From positions 868,001 to 932,000 of the forward strand of contig CAWDIJ010000010.1 of assembly GCA_963802375.1 (NCBI GenBank): DNA of 64,000 nucleotides, read 5' to 3'. Position numbers and translations under genes: made by a program. How positions within the stretch are numbered: position 1 is the first letter of the stretch; each line of letters opens with the position of its first letter. The stretch comes from JACDAN01 sp963802375. GTDB taxonomy: Bacteria > Actinomycetota > Thermoleophilia > Gaiellales > Gaiellaceae. The notes below the pieces were generated by a model. That model ran no database searches. It saw only the letters and a list, made by a program, of their open reading frames with translations, and had not been told where the DNA came from. This document shows, one piece after another, positions 47,834-57,406 of this stretch.

Positions 47834-50199
47834 GTCCAGCCGCTGATCTCGGGGTCGTCGTCGCCGTGCTCTCGCGTGTAGGCGCGAGCGCTGAGCCGCC
47901 TGTCCGCGAGCTCCTGCCGGAAGCCCGCCGCGCGGTCGGCGAGCCCGGGGACCCGATCGATGACGTCGATCGCCAGGTGGAATCGATCCAGGTCGTTCAG
48001 CATGACCATGTCGAAGGGAGTCGTCGTGGTTCCCTCCTCCTTGTAGCCGCGGACGTGGAGATTCCGGTGGTTGAGGCGCCGGTAGGCCAGGCGGTGAATG
48101 AGCCACGGGTACCCGTGGTAGGCGAAGACGATCGGCCGATCGCGGGTGAAGATCGAGTCGAACTCCGAGTCGGGCAAGCCGTGAGGATGCTCCGTGTCCG
48201 GTTGCAGGCGCATCAGGTCGACGACGTTGACGACCCGCACCTTGAGTTCCGGCAGCCGTTCCCGGAGCAGCGCTGTCGCGGCGAGCGTCTCGAGGGTCGG
48301 GATGTCGCCGGCGCATGCGAGCACGACGTCGGGCTTGCCGCCGCCGTCGTTGGACGCCCATTCCCAGATCCCGAGCCCGCGCGTGCAATGGATGATCGCG
48401 TCCTCCATGGAGAGGTAGTTGAGCGCCGGCTGCTTGCCGGCAACCACGACGTTCACGTAGTCCCGGCTCCGGAGGCAGTGGTCCGCTACCGAGAGCAGCG
48501 TGTTCGCGTCCGGAGGCAGGTAGACGCGGATCACCTCCGCTTTCTTGTTGACGACGTGGTCGATGAAGCCGGGGTCCTGGTGGGAGAAGCCGTTGTGGTC
48601 CTGCCGCCAGACATGTGAGCTGAGCAGGTAGTTGAGGGAAGCGATCGGCCGCCGCCAGGGGATTTCGCGAGTGACCTTCAGCCACTTCGCGTGCTGGTTG
48701 AACATCGAATCGACGATGTGGATGAACGCCTCGTAGCAGTTGAAGAGTCCGTGCCTGCCGGTCAGGAGGTACCCCTCGAGCCAGCCCTGGCAGAGGTGCT
48801 CGGAGAGCACCTCGACGACGCGTCCTTCGGGGGCGAGCCCGTCGTCGGTCGGAGCCGTCTCGGCGTTCCAGACCCGGTCGGTGACGCTGAGCACGTCCCC
48901 GAGCCGGTTCGAGGCGGTCTCGTCCGGGCCGAAGATGCGGAAGTTCTCCGGGTTTCGCAGCACGACGTCGCGCAGAAAAGCGCCCAGCACTCGCGTCGCC
49001 TCGCTCGTCGTCGTCCCGGGCTTCTCGACGTCGACCGCGTAGTCGCGGAAGTCGGGCAAGGCAAGGTCCCGAAGCAGCTCGCCTCCGTTGGCGTGCGGGT
49101 TCGCGCTCATCCGCCTGTGGCCCCTCGGCGGCAGCTCCGCAAGGTCGGCCCGGAGCCTGCCGTCGTCGTCGAAGAGCTCGTCGGGCCGGTAGCTCCGCAG
49201 CCATTCCTCGAGGAGCGCGAGATGCTCCGGGTTGTCGCGCACGTCGGTGATCGGCACCTGGTGGGAGCGCCAACTGCCTTCCGTCGGCAGGTCGTCCACC
49301 TGCGCCGGGCCCGTCCAGCCCTTCGGCGTGCGCAGGACGATCATCGGCCAGATGGGCCGCACCGTCTCGCCGTCGTCCCGCGCGGCCCGCTGGATCTGAT
49401 CGATGCGGTCGAGCGCCCGGTCGAGCGCGGCCGCGAAGGCCTGGTGCACCGGTTCAGGCTCGTCTCCCTCCACGAGCTGCGGCTCCCAGCCGTAGCCGCG
49501 GAAGAGCGAGACGAGCTCGTCCTCGGGGATGCGCGCGAGAACTGTCGGGTTCGCGATCTTGTAGCCGTTCAGGTGCAGGATCGGCAGCACGGCCCCGTCG
49601 ACGCGGGCGTTCAGGAACTTGTTCGAGTGCCAGCTGGCCGCGAGCGGGCCCGTTTCGGCCTCGCCGTCTCCGACGACGCATGCGACCACGAGATCCGGGT
49701 TGTCGAACGCCGCGCCGAACGCATGGACGAGTGCGTAGCCGAGCTCACCCCCTTCGTGGATCGAGCCGGGCACCTCGGGCGCCACGTGGCTCGGGATCCC
49801 GCCGGGGAAGGAGAACTGTCGGAAGAGCGCCTTGAGGCCCGCCACGTCGTCGGAGACGTCGGGATACCGCTCGCTGTACGTGCCTTCGAGGTAGGCATTC
49901 GCGACGAGCGCGGGGCCGCCGTGGCCGGGGCCGGTCACGTAGATCGCGCTCAGGTCACGTTCGCGGATCGCGCGATTCAGGTGGACGTAGATCAGGTTGA
50001 GGCCCGGCGTCGTCCCGAAGTGCCCGAGGAGCCGCGGCTTGATGTGCTCGGGCTGTAGTGGCTCGTGCAGGAGCGGATTGTCGAGCAGGTACACCTGCCC
50101 GACCGAGAGGTAGTTGGCGGCGCGCCAGTACGCGTCGAGGAGCCGCAGCTCGTCCGCGGCAAGCGGCTGGGCCGATGTCGTCTCGGTCGTCGCGGTCAT
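47821..50199 (-). CDS. xfp: Phosphoketolase
   Basis: 792 residues, normal length. Typical segments: YWRAANYLSVGQVYLLDNPL, LLGHFGTTPGLNLIYVHLNR, YVTGPGHGGPALVANAYLEG (TPP region), GDGEAETGPLAASWHSNKFL, LHLNGYKIANPTVLARIPED and SSHVWRQDHNGFSHQDPGFI. It splits xylulose-5-phosphate and/or fructose-6-phosphate to acetyl phosphate plus an aldose phosphate. With ackA directly downstream, acetyl phosphate becomes ATP and acetate, a fermentative energy route. ATG 50199 begins nine bases after the USP gene stop. Confidence 0.95.
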   Translation of the reverse strand: MTATTETTSAQPLAADELRLLDAYWRAANYLSVGQVYLLDNPLLHEPLQPEHIKPRLLGHFGTTPGLNLIYVHLNRAIRERDLSAIYVTGPGHGGPALVANAYLEGTYSERYPDVSDDVAGLKALFRQFSFPGGIPSHVAPEVPGSIHEGGELGYALVHAFGAAFDNPDLVVACVVGDGEAETGPLAASWHSNKFLNARVDGAVLPILHLNGYKIANPTVLARIPEDELVSLFRGYGWEPQLVEGDEPEPVHQAFAAALDRALDRIDQIQRAARDDGETVRPIWPMIVLRTPKGWTGPAQVDDLPTEGSWRSHQVPITDVRDNPEHLALLEEWLRSYRPDELFDDDGRLRADLAELPPRGHRRMSANPHANGGELLRDLALPDFRDYAVDVEKPGTTTSEATRVLGAFLRDVVLRNPENFRIFGPDETASNRLGDVLSVTDRVWNAETAPTDDGLAPEGRVVEVLSEHLCQGWLEGYLLTGRHGLFNCYEAFIHIVDSMFNQHAKWLKVTREIPWRRPIASLNYLLSSHVWRQDHNGFSHQDPGFIDHVVNKKAEVIRVYLPPDANTLLSVADHCLRSRDYVNVVVAGKQPALNYLSMEDAIIHCTRGLGIWEWASNDGGGKPDVVLACAGDIPTLETLAATALLRERLPELKVRVVNVVDLMRLQPDTEHPHGLPDSEFDSIFTRDRPIVFAYHGYPWLIHRLAYRRLNHRNLHVRGYKEEGTTTTPFDMVMLNDLDRFHLAIDVIDRVPGLADRAAGFRQELADRRLSARAYTREHGDDDPEISGWTWPY

Positions 50200-50207
50200 G
50201 TCTCTCC

Positions 50208-50972
50208 TCAGTGGACGGAGACTGCCTGCTTCTTGCCCTCGAGCTGGGCCGGTATCAGCATGATAGGGAGAGGCGAGTGCTCCTGAGCCGAGCGGACGAG
50301 CTCCTCGCGGCTGATCTTGACCTCGGGCGCCCAGGCGAATGCGATCAGGTCACAGCCGAGCTCGTCGGCCACCGCCGGGACGAGCTCCTCGCGCTTTCCG
50401 GCCCGCCTCTCCAGCCTGATCGAGCCGATTCCGGAGGGCAGGTACCGGTTGAGCAGCTGCTCTGCGCCCTCGACTTCGCCGGCCCCGACGTGCAGACCGA
50501 CGACCTCGAGGTTCATGCCTTCCCCCGCATCGATCGGCGAGACGGGGCCGAGCGACGCGGAAAGGCCGTCGAGGGGTACCAGCACCCTCGTGATCCGGGG
50601 CGCGATCCGGCCGACGGGCGGGACGACGACGACCGGTTTCGTCGCCGAGGCCAGGACGGCGAGGGCCGTGGAGCCGAGCGCCTGCGGGCTCGTCGGTCTC
50701 GAGCGCGCGCCGATGACCACCGCCACCGTGTCCTCGTCGCAGCCGGCCTCCGCGAGGCGCTCCACGACCGGGCCGGTGACGACGCGCAGGGGGACGCCGA
50801 CCGCCGCCGCCGCCTCGTGCGGCGGCGGCTCGCTGTCGGCGGCGACGTAGATGCCCTCGACCCGCGCCCCGAGGACCCGGGCGAGCGCGCGCGCCGTTAC
50901 CAGGACCGGGTTGCCGGCGAGGCTGTTGTCGACGGCGGCGACGACCCTTTTCGGCGCATCGGCGCTACTCAT
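50208..50972 (-). CDS. Universal stress protein, single gene before xfp
   Basis: 254 residues from ATG 50972. Two USP-like halves: VVAAVDNSLAGNPVLVTARA and VLVPLDGLSASLGPVSP start the two domains; VAVVIGARSRPTSPQALGST and VKISREELVRSAQEHSPLPI close them. The ATP-type G-x2-G loop is poorly kept, so nucleotide binding is doubtful. The start overlaps the FtsX stop by eight bases, linking exporter, USP, phosphoketolase and kinase in one operon. Confidence 0.8.
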   Translation of the reverse strand: MSSADAPKRVVAAVDNSLAGNPVLVTARALARVLGARVEGIYVAADSEPPPHEAAAAVGVPLRVVTGPVVERLAEAGCDEDTVAVVIGARSRPTSPQALGSTALAVLASATKPVVVVPPVGRIAPRITRVLVPLDGLSASLGPVSPIDAGEGMNLEVVGLHVGAGEVEGAEQLLNRYLPSGIGSIRLERRAGKREELVPAVADELGCDLIAFAWAPEVKISREELVRSAQEHSPLPIMLIPAQLEGKKQAVSVH

Positions 50973-53900
50973 ACCGCAGCGCCTCGGCGGGGTAGACCCT
51001 CGACGCGCGGACCGCAGGGCCGAGCGTCGCGAGCAGCGCGGCGGCATACACCGCGCCGAAGATGATCGCCAGATTCACCCAGGGCACGATGACCGCGAGG
51101 TCGTTCCAGCTCGACTGGCTCCCGACGTCGTCGATGACGTTGACCGCGACGATCAGCGCGAGCAACGTCCCGACGACGATCGCCGTCAAGGCGATGAACG
51201 ACGACTCGATGAGAAAGCTGACCTGGATCATCCGCCGCCGGAATCCCAGCGCCCGGAGGATCCCGATCTGCTGCCGCCGCTCGACAACCGCCCGCGCGCT
51301 GATCACGCCGAGCGCGGCGATGCCGACGATCAGGCCTAGGCCCATGAAGCCTTGGATCAGCCGGTTGAAGGTCCACTGGACCGCGATCGAGTCCTCGAGC
51401 AACTCTTCCAGCGCGTCGGCCTCGAGCCCGTTCGCGACGAATGCCGACTCCAGCTCAGGCGCAACCTCTCGCGGGTCAGCACCCTCGGCGAGCGCGTAGT
51501 AGTAGGCGGTCGGCTGCACCCGGTCGCCGTAGGCGCCGGCCAGCGTCTGCTGCGAGGTTGAGATCCCTTGCATCGCGAACGGCGCCGTCTCCGCGAGGAT
51601 CCCGATCACCGTGAGCTGGAGCTTCTTGCCCGTCTGGGGGTCGCGCGTCGCGAGCGTGAGCGGGTCGAAGACGCCGTCCTCGAGGACGAACCCCTGGAGC
51701 TTGAAGTCCGGCAGGACTGCGCCTGCGCTCCAGTCGTCGCGCCTGGGAGCGACGATTGCGTCGACCACGGCGAGACCAGGCTTGTCGGCCAGGGCGCGCC
51801 AGATCTCGTCGGCGCTCTCGTAGCCGCGGGCCATCGCCGAGAAGCCGTACGTCGTCGAGCGCAGGAATGGCTCGTCGAGACCGCGCAGGCCGTAATCGGC
51901 GAAGCCGTCGTCGTACCCGATCTGCCTCGCCTCGGCCGCGAGGAACGACTGCTCCGAGACGACCGTGAATTGGGCGGGGTCGAGGCCCGGGGCGCGGCGA
52001 ATCGCGCCCTCCATCCCAACGACCGGGTTCGTGGGCGCCGCCTGGGCGCGGACGTCGAACCCTCCGCCGAACTGCTCCGGGTTGTTCATCGCGTGGACGA
52101 ACGAGCCCGAGATCACGGCGCCCACCACCATCGTGAACACGACGAGGGTGAACATCGCCAGCGTGACCCCGGTCCGGAAGCGGTTCCTGAGCGGATAGGC
52201 GATCGCCATCCTCAGGACCGGCGTGAGGGCGCGGATCCGTCCGACGGTCGCGGTCAGCCCGCCGAGCAGAAGGTCGGCGTTGAACATCAGCGTCCAGGCC
52301 GAGCCGAGCACGACGAAGATCCCGCCCATGATCCAGACGCCGAAGCCCCATGTCAGCTCCTTGCCCGCGAGGGTCTCGACCGTCGAGAACGGCAGGAGCC
52401 ACTGGACGACGAGCAGGAGCCCGGCGGCCGTGAAGACGATCCGCTCGGAGAGCCCGGCGGCCCGTGCCAGCGGCACGCATCCGACCACGACGAGCGAGAC
52501 GCCGAGCATGAAGGACGCGGCGTCGGCCGACGAGAGGCCGGCGAGCGTGACGAGGATTCCGGCCAGGACCGCCAGCGTCCCGGGGATCCACCGCAGCTTC
52601 CGCGAGCGCCGCGCGACCGGCTCGGGCGTGTTCCGGATCGCCGCGACGATGTTCAGGCGGCTGACCCTCACCGCGGACAGCGTGACGATCACGAACGTGA
52701 GCAGCACGCCGACGCCGAAGCCGACGACCAGGCTCTCCGGCTGGACATCATGCCTGATCTCCACGCCGGTGAAGTCGAGCGCCGACGCCAGGATGAAGAC
52801 CATGCCGAATGCGACGGCGACGCCGAGAACCACGCCCACCACGGCGGCGAAGAGGTCGTAGACGAGCCCCTCGAACAGGTAGAGCTGTACCAGGTGGCCG
52901 CGCCTCGTGCCGACGGCGCGGGCGATACCGAGCTCGCCCCGCCGCTCGGCGGCGAGCATCACGAAGATCAGGAAGATCAGCAAGCCGCCCGCGAAGATCG
53001 AGAAGCTGCCGAAGGTCGTGAAGATCGACATGAAAGCGTTGCCTTCCGCGTCGGCGGCTTCGAGCGCGTCGCGCTTGATCGGATCGACCTCGAGCCCGCG
53101 AGGCGTCACGACGGGATTCACGATCGCCGTGACCTCGTCGGTCAGCTCGGCGCCGGCGAGCTCATCGCCCCGGTTCGAGATCAGCACGTGCTTGATCTCT
53201 CCGACCCGGCCGAGAAGCCGCTGTGCCGCGTCGAGCGGCAGGAGCAGGGCGGCGCCGTCGGTGCCCGCGCCTTCGTAGTCGACGATCTCACGGACCCTGA
53301 CGGGCAGCCCGTCGCCTTCGGCGTACAGCCGGAGCTCGTGGCCAGGCTCAGCCTGGAGCTCCTCGGCCGCGTCGGCGTTCAGGAAGACTTCACCGCGGCG
53401 CAGGTCGTTGAGGTACTGCGGCTCTCCGTCGGAGTGCCGCCGGATCTCGCCGAAAGCGCCGAGGTGCGCCTGGCTGCTTGCGAAGAGCGTCACCCGTGGC
53501 TCGCTCTGCCGGGTCGAAACGCTCTGGACGGCGAGCGGCTCCACGATCGCGGGGGCGACGCCGTCGATGAGATCCTCGTGGCCGAGCAGCAGCTCGTACT
53601 CGATCTCGGGGAAGACCTCCTCCGAGAAGTACTCGATGCCGGTTGTCCCGCCGACCTCGACCTCGGTGTCGACCTCAGCGCCGCGCACGGACACGAGCTC
53701 GTCGGTCTGGCCCAGTGACGTGATCGCGGCCGTCCGGATCGTGTGGCTCATCGTGTCGCCCGTGACGAGCGCGGACGCGATGATCGTCGTCCCGAGCATG
53801 AGCCCGAGGACGATCAGCGCCGTGCGTGCGCGCCGGCGGGTGACGTTCCGGATGCCGAGCTTGAAGAAGATTCGGTTGCGCACCGCCAGGGCGCCGACAA

Positions 53901-53976
53901 GGCTCACGACCAGCGCGAGCGCGATGACGATGGCCACGGCGAGCGATTCCATCGGGATGCCGAAGAGCTCGTCCAC
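50965..53976 (-). CDS. FtsX/MacB-type ABC transporter permease, two-module
   Basis: 1003 residues, GTG start. N-terminal TM (LAVAIVIALALVVSLVGALA), then LGIRNVTRRRARTALIVLGL, the mark of FtsX-like permeases. A periplasmic domain precedes helices near 330-500 (ERRGELGIARAVGTRRGHLV), a second module repeats (YPLRNRFRTGVTLAMFTLVV) and the last helices contain ERRQQIGILRALGFRRRMIQ. Ten or so TM helices in total. It pairs with the ATPase gene four bases upstream. Such exporters move lipoproteins, peptides or lipids; substrate unknown. Confidence 0.9.
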   Translation of the reverse strand: MDELFGIPMESLAVAIVIALALVVSLVGALAVRNRIFFKLGIRNVTRRRARTALIVLGLMLGTTIIASALVTGDTMSHTIRTAAITSLGQTDELVSVRGAEVDTEVEVGGTTGIEYFSEEVFPEIEYELLLGHEDLIDGVAPAIVEPLAVQSVSTRQSEPRVTLFASSQAHLGAFGEIRRHSDGEPQYLNDLRRGEVFLNADAAEELQAEPGHELRLYAEGDGLPVRVREIVDYEGAGTDGAALLLPLDAAQRLLGRVGEIKHVLISNRGDELAGAELTDEVTAIVNPVVTPRGLEVDPIKRDALEAADAEGNAFMSIFTTFGSFSIFAGGLLIFLIFVMLAAERRGELGIARAVGTRRGHLVQLYLFEGLVYDLFAAVVGVVLGVAVAFGMVFILASALDFTGVEIRHDVQPESLVVGFGVGVLLTFVIVTLSAVRVSRLNIVAAIRNTPEPVARRSRKLRWIPGTLAVLAGILVTLAGLSSADAASFMLGVSLVVVGCVPLARAAGLSERIVFTAAGLLLVVQWLLPFSTVETLAGKELTWGFGVWIMGGIFVVLGSAWTLMFNADLLLGGLTATVGRIRALTPVLRMAIAYPLRNRFRTGVTLAMFTLVVFTMVVGAVISGSFVHAMNNPEQFGGGFDVRAQAAPTNPVVGMEGAIRRAPGLDPAQFTVVSEQSFLAAEARQIGYDDGFADYGLRGLDEPFLRSTTYGFSAMARGYESADEIWRALADKPGLAVVDAIVAPRRDDWSAGAVLPDFKLQGFVLEDGVFDPLTLATRDPQTGKKLQLTVIGILAETAPFAMQGISTSQQTLAGAYGDRVQPTAYYYALAEGADPREVAPELESAFVANGLEADALEELLEDSIAVQWTFNRLIQGFMGLGLIVGIAALGVISARAVVERRQQIGILRALGFRRRMIQVSFLIESSFIALTAIVVGTLLALIVAVNVIDDVGSQSSWNDLAVIVPWVNLAIIFGAVYAAALLATLGPAVRASRVYPAEALRYE

Positions 53977-53979
53977 CGT

Positions 53980-54708
53980 CTACCTCGCTTCCGTCTCGAC
54001 CCGCGTCGGTGCGCCGGCCTGGAGGTAGTCGTCGGACACGACCTGGCCGTCGACCATGCGGACGAGACGGTCGGCGCTCGCGCCGACGTTCGGGTCGTGG
54101 GTGACGATCAGGAAGGTCAGCCCGCGCTCCCGGTTGAGATGGCGCATGAGCTGAATGATCTCGGCTGCGTTCTCGCTGTCGAGGTCGCCGGTGGGCTCGT
54201 CGGCCCACACGATCGCGGGGTCGTTCACCAGCGAGCGCGCGATCGTGGTCCGCTGCCGCTCGCCGCCGGACAGCTCGTCCGGCACGTGGCCGGCGCGGGC
54301 TCGGAGCCCGACGAGCTCGAGCGCGTCGAGCGCCATCTCGCGCGCCCGCTTCGCCGGAACGCGCGAGACGAGGAGCGGCAGCTCCACGTTCTCCACGGCG
54401 GTCAGCACCGGCATCAGGTTGTAGAACTGGAAGACGAAGCCCATGTGGGCCGCGCGATAGTCGGTGCGCTCCCGGTCGGACATCCCGGCGAGCGAGATGC
54501 CCTCGATCAGGACGTCTCCTCCGTCGATCGAGTCCAGGCCGGACATGCAGTTGAGCAGCGTGGTCTTGCCGCAGCCGGAGGGCCCCATGATCGAGACCAT
54601 CTCCCCGCGGTTGATGGCGAGGTCGACGCCCTTCAGCGCGTTCACCTTGACCGCGCCGGTGTCGTAGGTCTTGACGAGGGCCTTCGCCTCGACGATCGGC
54701 CCGTTCAT
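53980..54708 (-). CDS. ABC transporter ATP-binding protein (LolD/MacB type)
   Basis: 242 residues from ATG 54708 with GGGAG upstream. Walker A GPSGCGKTTLLNCMSGLD, Q loop FVFQFYNLMPVLTAVENVEL, signature ELSGGERQRTTIARSLVNDP, Walker B AIVWADEPTGDLDSE, H loop LIVTHDP. The sequence belongs to the MacB/LolD/FtsE-related group that energises FtsX-type permeases. Partner is the adjacent 1003-residue permease. A CGCGGTTTCGCG sequence lies 64-77 bp upstream. Confidence 0.94.
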   Translation of the reverse strand: MNGPIVEAKALVKTYDTGAVKVNALKGVDLAINRGEMVSIMGPSGCGKTTLLNCMSGLDSIDGGDVLIEGISLAGMSDRERTDYRAAHMGFVFQFYNLMPVLTAVENVELPLLVSRVPAKRAREMALDALELVGLRARAGHVPDELSGGERQRTTIARSLVNDPAIVWADEPTGDLDSENAAEIIQLMRHLNRERGLTFLIVTHDPNVGASADRLVRMVDGQVVSDDYLQAGAPTRVETEAR

Positions 54709-54826
54709 CAGAAGCTCCCTTCTCTTTTCCACCCACACTGACCCGGGCAGAAGCCGGCGCCATCAGCGGGTCCGCGGTTTCGCGCTACGGAGAAACCCCG
54801 ATTCCCGGCGGCCAGTCCGGGCGGCG

Positions 54827-55564
54827 TTAGCCCAACGCGTTGTCGAGCGTCATCATCAGCGCGAAGCCGACGAGGAGCGCCCCCGAGGCGAGGCGGTCGT
54901 GGCCCCGCAGGTGGCTCTCCGGCACGAGCTCGTCGACGACCACGTAGAGCATCGCGCCGGCGGCGAACCCGAGGCCGAGAGGTAGGAGCGAGTCCGCGAA
55001 CTCGAACGCGGCGAACGCGATCAGCGCGGCGGGCGGCTCGACGATCCCGGTGGCCGCCGCCAGCCCGGCGGCCAGGTAGCGGTTGTCGCGCACGAGCGGC
55101 GCGCCGGCCGCGAATCCCTCCGGGATGTTCTGGATTCCGATCGCGAGCGCGATCGGCACGCCGAGGTCGGAACCGCCGGCGGCGAAGGCGACGCCGACAG
55201 CAAGCCCCTCCGGAACGTTGTGGATCGTCAGCGCCGAGAGCAAGAGCCCGGCCTGCCGGCGGCGCGGGTCGAGGGTGTGCCCCGGCTCCGCGAAGCGGGC
55301 GTGCACGTGGGGCACGAGCCGGTCGAGCGCGAAGAGCACGGCGCACCCTGCCGAAAAACCGACGACGACCTCCGTCACCGTCCCAAGGTCGAGCGCCGGA
55401 ACGAGCAGGCTGAACGCTGTAGCGGCGAGCATGATCCCGGCGGTGAAGCCGAGGAGCCCGTCGAGCAGGCGCTCGGACGGATCCCGAACCGCGAGGAGGC
55501 CGAGCCCGCCGATCCCCGTTGCGAGCCCCGCGGCGAGGATCCAAGCGAAGGTCTCGGCATCCAC
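54827..55564 (-). CDS. ZIP family divalent metal transporter (copy 2)
   Basis: 245 residues from GTG 55564. ZIP motifs ALTIHNVPEGLAVGVAFAAG and AIGIQNIPEGFAAGAPLV (second has Gln instead of His). Eight helices. About 35% like the copy at 45 kb by eye, same topology. Terminates before the 118-bp spacer in front of the ABC operon. Likely zinc or iron import. Confidence 0.88.
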   Translation of the reverse strand: MDAETFAWILAAGLATGIGGLGLLAVRDPSERLLDGLLGFTAGIMLAATAFSLLVPALDLGTVTEVVVGFSAGCAVLFALDRLVPHVHARFAEPGHTLDPRRRQAGLLLSALTIHNVPEGLAVGVAFAAGGSDLGVPIALAIGIQNIPEGFAAGAPLVRDNRYLAAGLAAATGIVEPPAALIAFAAFEFADSLLPLGLGFAAGAMLYVVVDELVPESHLRGHDRLASGALLVGFALMMTLDNALG

Positions 55565-55596
55565 GAGGGCCGAAGCCTACGGCGGGTGTACGGGGT

Positions 55597-56418
55597 CTAC
55601 CGGCCGGACGGCTTTCGAACGATCAGCACGGACGCTGCCGATCCATGGGCGACCCGCTCGGAGACCGACCCGAGCGCTTTGACACCGCTGAGCCCGCGGC
55701 TGCCGAGGACGACGAGATCGGCGTCGGCCGAGGCCGAGACCAGAGCATCGACCGGATAGTTGAAGACGGTTCGCACACGCCTTCCGAGACGCTGCTGGAG
55801 CTCGTACCGCTCGGCGCCCTCGTCGAGGTGCGCGAAGAGCGGATCGAGCCTTGCGCCGAAGCGAGCCGCAAGCGCCTCTGCGGTCTCGTAGGCCGCAAGC
55901 GACTCCGCGGAGCCGTCCACGCCCACGACGATTCGGCTCGGGAACTCGCCGCGCATGGCGCGGGCCACGAGGACCGAGCACGGTGCCTTGTGGATGAGCT
56001 CGGTCGCTGTCGAGCCGATGACGATCCCCAGTGCACGACCGGTCCCGTGCGATCCAACCGCGACCATCGTCGCCTCGTGGTCGTCAATCGCCTCGAGCAG
56101 TGCCGACCAGGGGCGACCTCGGTAGACCTCGGCGCTCGCCTTGGCGTCACCGATCGCCTCCTGCGCGGCGGCAAGCGAGCGCTCGGACGCTTCACGAAAC
56201 GGAGCCTCGTCGAGAGCTGCCGGCACCGCCGGTGCCATGCCACCGACCAGTGCAGCCGACAACTCGTAGACCGTCACCAGGAAGACTGGCCCGTCCCCAA
56301 CGATCGCCGCCTGCCGAGCGGCCTCCAAGGATTCAGGCGAACCGTCGATGCCGACGACCACTCGGCTCAGCGTCGAGGCCATCGGGCGAGCGGAATCGGA
56401 TTCCAGCTGTGTCTTCAT
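55597..56418 (-). CDS. Tandem universal stress protein
   Basis: 273 residues, two USP domains. Each has an ATP-binding type ending: GSHGTGRALGIVIGSTATEL with CSVLVARAM (domain 1) and GSRGLSGVKALGSVSERVAH with ASVLIVRKP (domain 2). First domain starts RVVVGIDGSPESLEAARQA, second RIVVGVDGSAESLAAYETA. In Mycobacterium, tandem USPs of this sort are part of the DosR dormancy regulon. GGAGG nine bases before ATG 56418. Next to another tandem USP. Confidence 0.92.
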   Translation of the reverse strand: MKTQLESDSARPMASTLSRVVVGIDGSPESLEAARQAAIVGDGPVFLVTVYELSAALVGGMAPAVPAALDEAPFREASERSLAAAQEAIGDAKASAEVYRGRPWSALLEAIDDHEATMVAVGSHGTGRALGIVIGSTATELIHKAPCSVLVARAMRGEFPSRIVVGVDGSAESLAAYETAEALAARFGARLDPLFAHLDEGAERYELQQRLGRRVRTVFNYPVDALVSASADADLVVLGSRGLSGVKALGSVSERVAHGSAASVLIVRKPSGR

Positions 56419-56433
56419 GTTTGGTGACCTCCT

Positions 56434-57234
56434 CTAGCTGCCTTCGGCGGATGTGCGGACAACGAGGACCGAGCTCCGAGAACGGTGCGCCACGCGCTCG
56501 CTGACGCTTCCGAGCGAGGCGAACCCGTGCAGGCCGCGACTCCCGACGACGAGCAGATCGGCCTCCTCCGCAAGATCGACCAGCGCCTCGACCGGCTTGC
56601 GCGGATCGAGAACGGAATCCGCCTCCAGCGAATCGAGCTGCTCGAGATCGATCTCCTTGCCGCCGGTGGCCGCGACGAGCACGAGCTCCGCCTCGAACCG
56701 CTCCGCGATCGACTTGGCCACTGCCGCAGCAGCCAGCGACTCGCGCGAGCCATCGACGCCCGCGATGATGCTTGCCGGGAAGGGGCCGTACGACGCGCGG
56801 CGTGCCAGCAAAACAGAGCAAGGGGCGTCGTGGAGCATCGCCGTGGAGACTCCGCCGAGGACGATGCCGGCCGCGCGGCTGTGTCCATGCGGGCCGACAG
56901 CGACCAGGGTGGCGTCGAAGCGCTCGATCGCGTCCAGCAGGGCACGGACGGGGTCGCCCGCCAGCAGGTGAGTGCTGTCGGGATGAACGACGTCGATCGC
57001 CGCGTGGAGCGCAGCGCGCGACGACTCGTCCAGCTCGCCGAGCAGGTGGCTCATGGCAAAGCCAGCGTGCACAGCGACGTTGACGTCGGCGACTGAGGCC
57101 ACGCGGAGCAAGCCGTCCGCCGAGCGAAGCCTCGATGCCTGACGAGCCGCCTCGAGCGCTTCAGTCGACTCGTCGACACCGCAGATGATCCGGTCGAAAA
57201 CGTCGACTGCGTTGTGGACCTGGACGACGGTCAT
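56434..57234 (-). CDS. Tandem universal stress protein
   Basis: 266 residues, two USP domains: RIICGVDESTEALEAARQAS ... GPHGHSRAAGIVLGGVSTAM and SIIAGVDGSRESLAAAAVAK ... GSRGLHGFASLGSVSERVAH. The G-x2-G-x9-G type loops are kept in both. Its ATG overlaps the stop of a 38-residue membrane gene (ATGA). 15 bp separate it from the next USP. Likely ATP-binding and stress or redox induced, by family. Confidence 0.92.
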   Translation of the reverse strand: MTVVQVHNAVDVFDRIICGVDESTEALEAARQASRLRSADGLLRVASVADVNVAVHAGFAMSHLLGELDESSRAALHAAIDVVHPDSTHLLAGDPVRALLDAIERFDATLVAVGPHGHSRAAGIVLGGVSTAMLHDAPCSVLLARRASYGPFPASIIAGVDGSRESLAAAAVAKSIAERFEAELVLVAATGGKEIDLEQLDSLEADSVLDPRKPVEALVDLAEEADLLVVGSRGLHGFASLGSVSERVAHRSRSSVLVVRTSAEGS

Positions 57235-57347
57235 CGGTGCTCAGTCCAGCGGGCGAAGAGCACGGTCATGACGAGCAGCGCGGTGAGAATCACTGTCGCG
57301 CCGAGGCCGGAGAGAAACCAGGTGATGCCGGGTGCGAAGTCGAGCAT
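57231..57347 (-). CDS. Very small membrane protein, first gene of USP operon
   Basis: 38 residues: MLDFAPGITWFLSGLGATVI, LTALLVMTVLFARWTEHR. One transmembrane helix. ATG 57347 has AAGGAGGT upstream and the stop overlaps the USP start, so it is a real leader gene despite its size. Unknown role. Confidence 0.7.
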   Translation of the reverse strand: MLDFAPGITWFLSGLGATVILTALLVMTVLFARWTEHR

Positions 57348-57406
57348 CTCGTACCTCCTTTTCGACCCCATGCTCGTGACGAAGGAAGGCGGCGGAATCC
57401 GGGACT

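Noticed and set aside
51568..53718. 716-codon plus-strand frame opposite the FtsX gene
   Set aside because: Charged low-complexity antisense translation; the minus strand is a clear permease.
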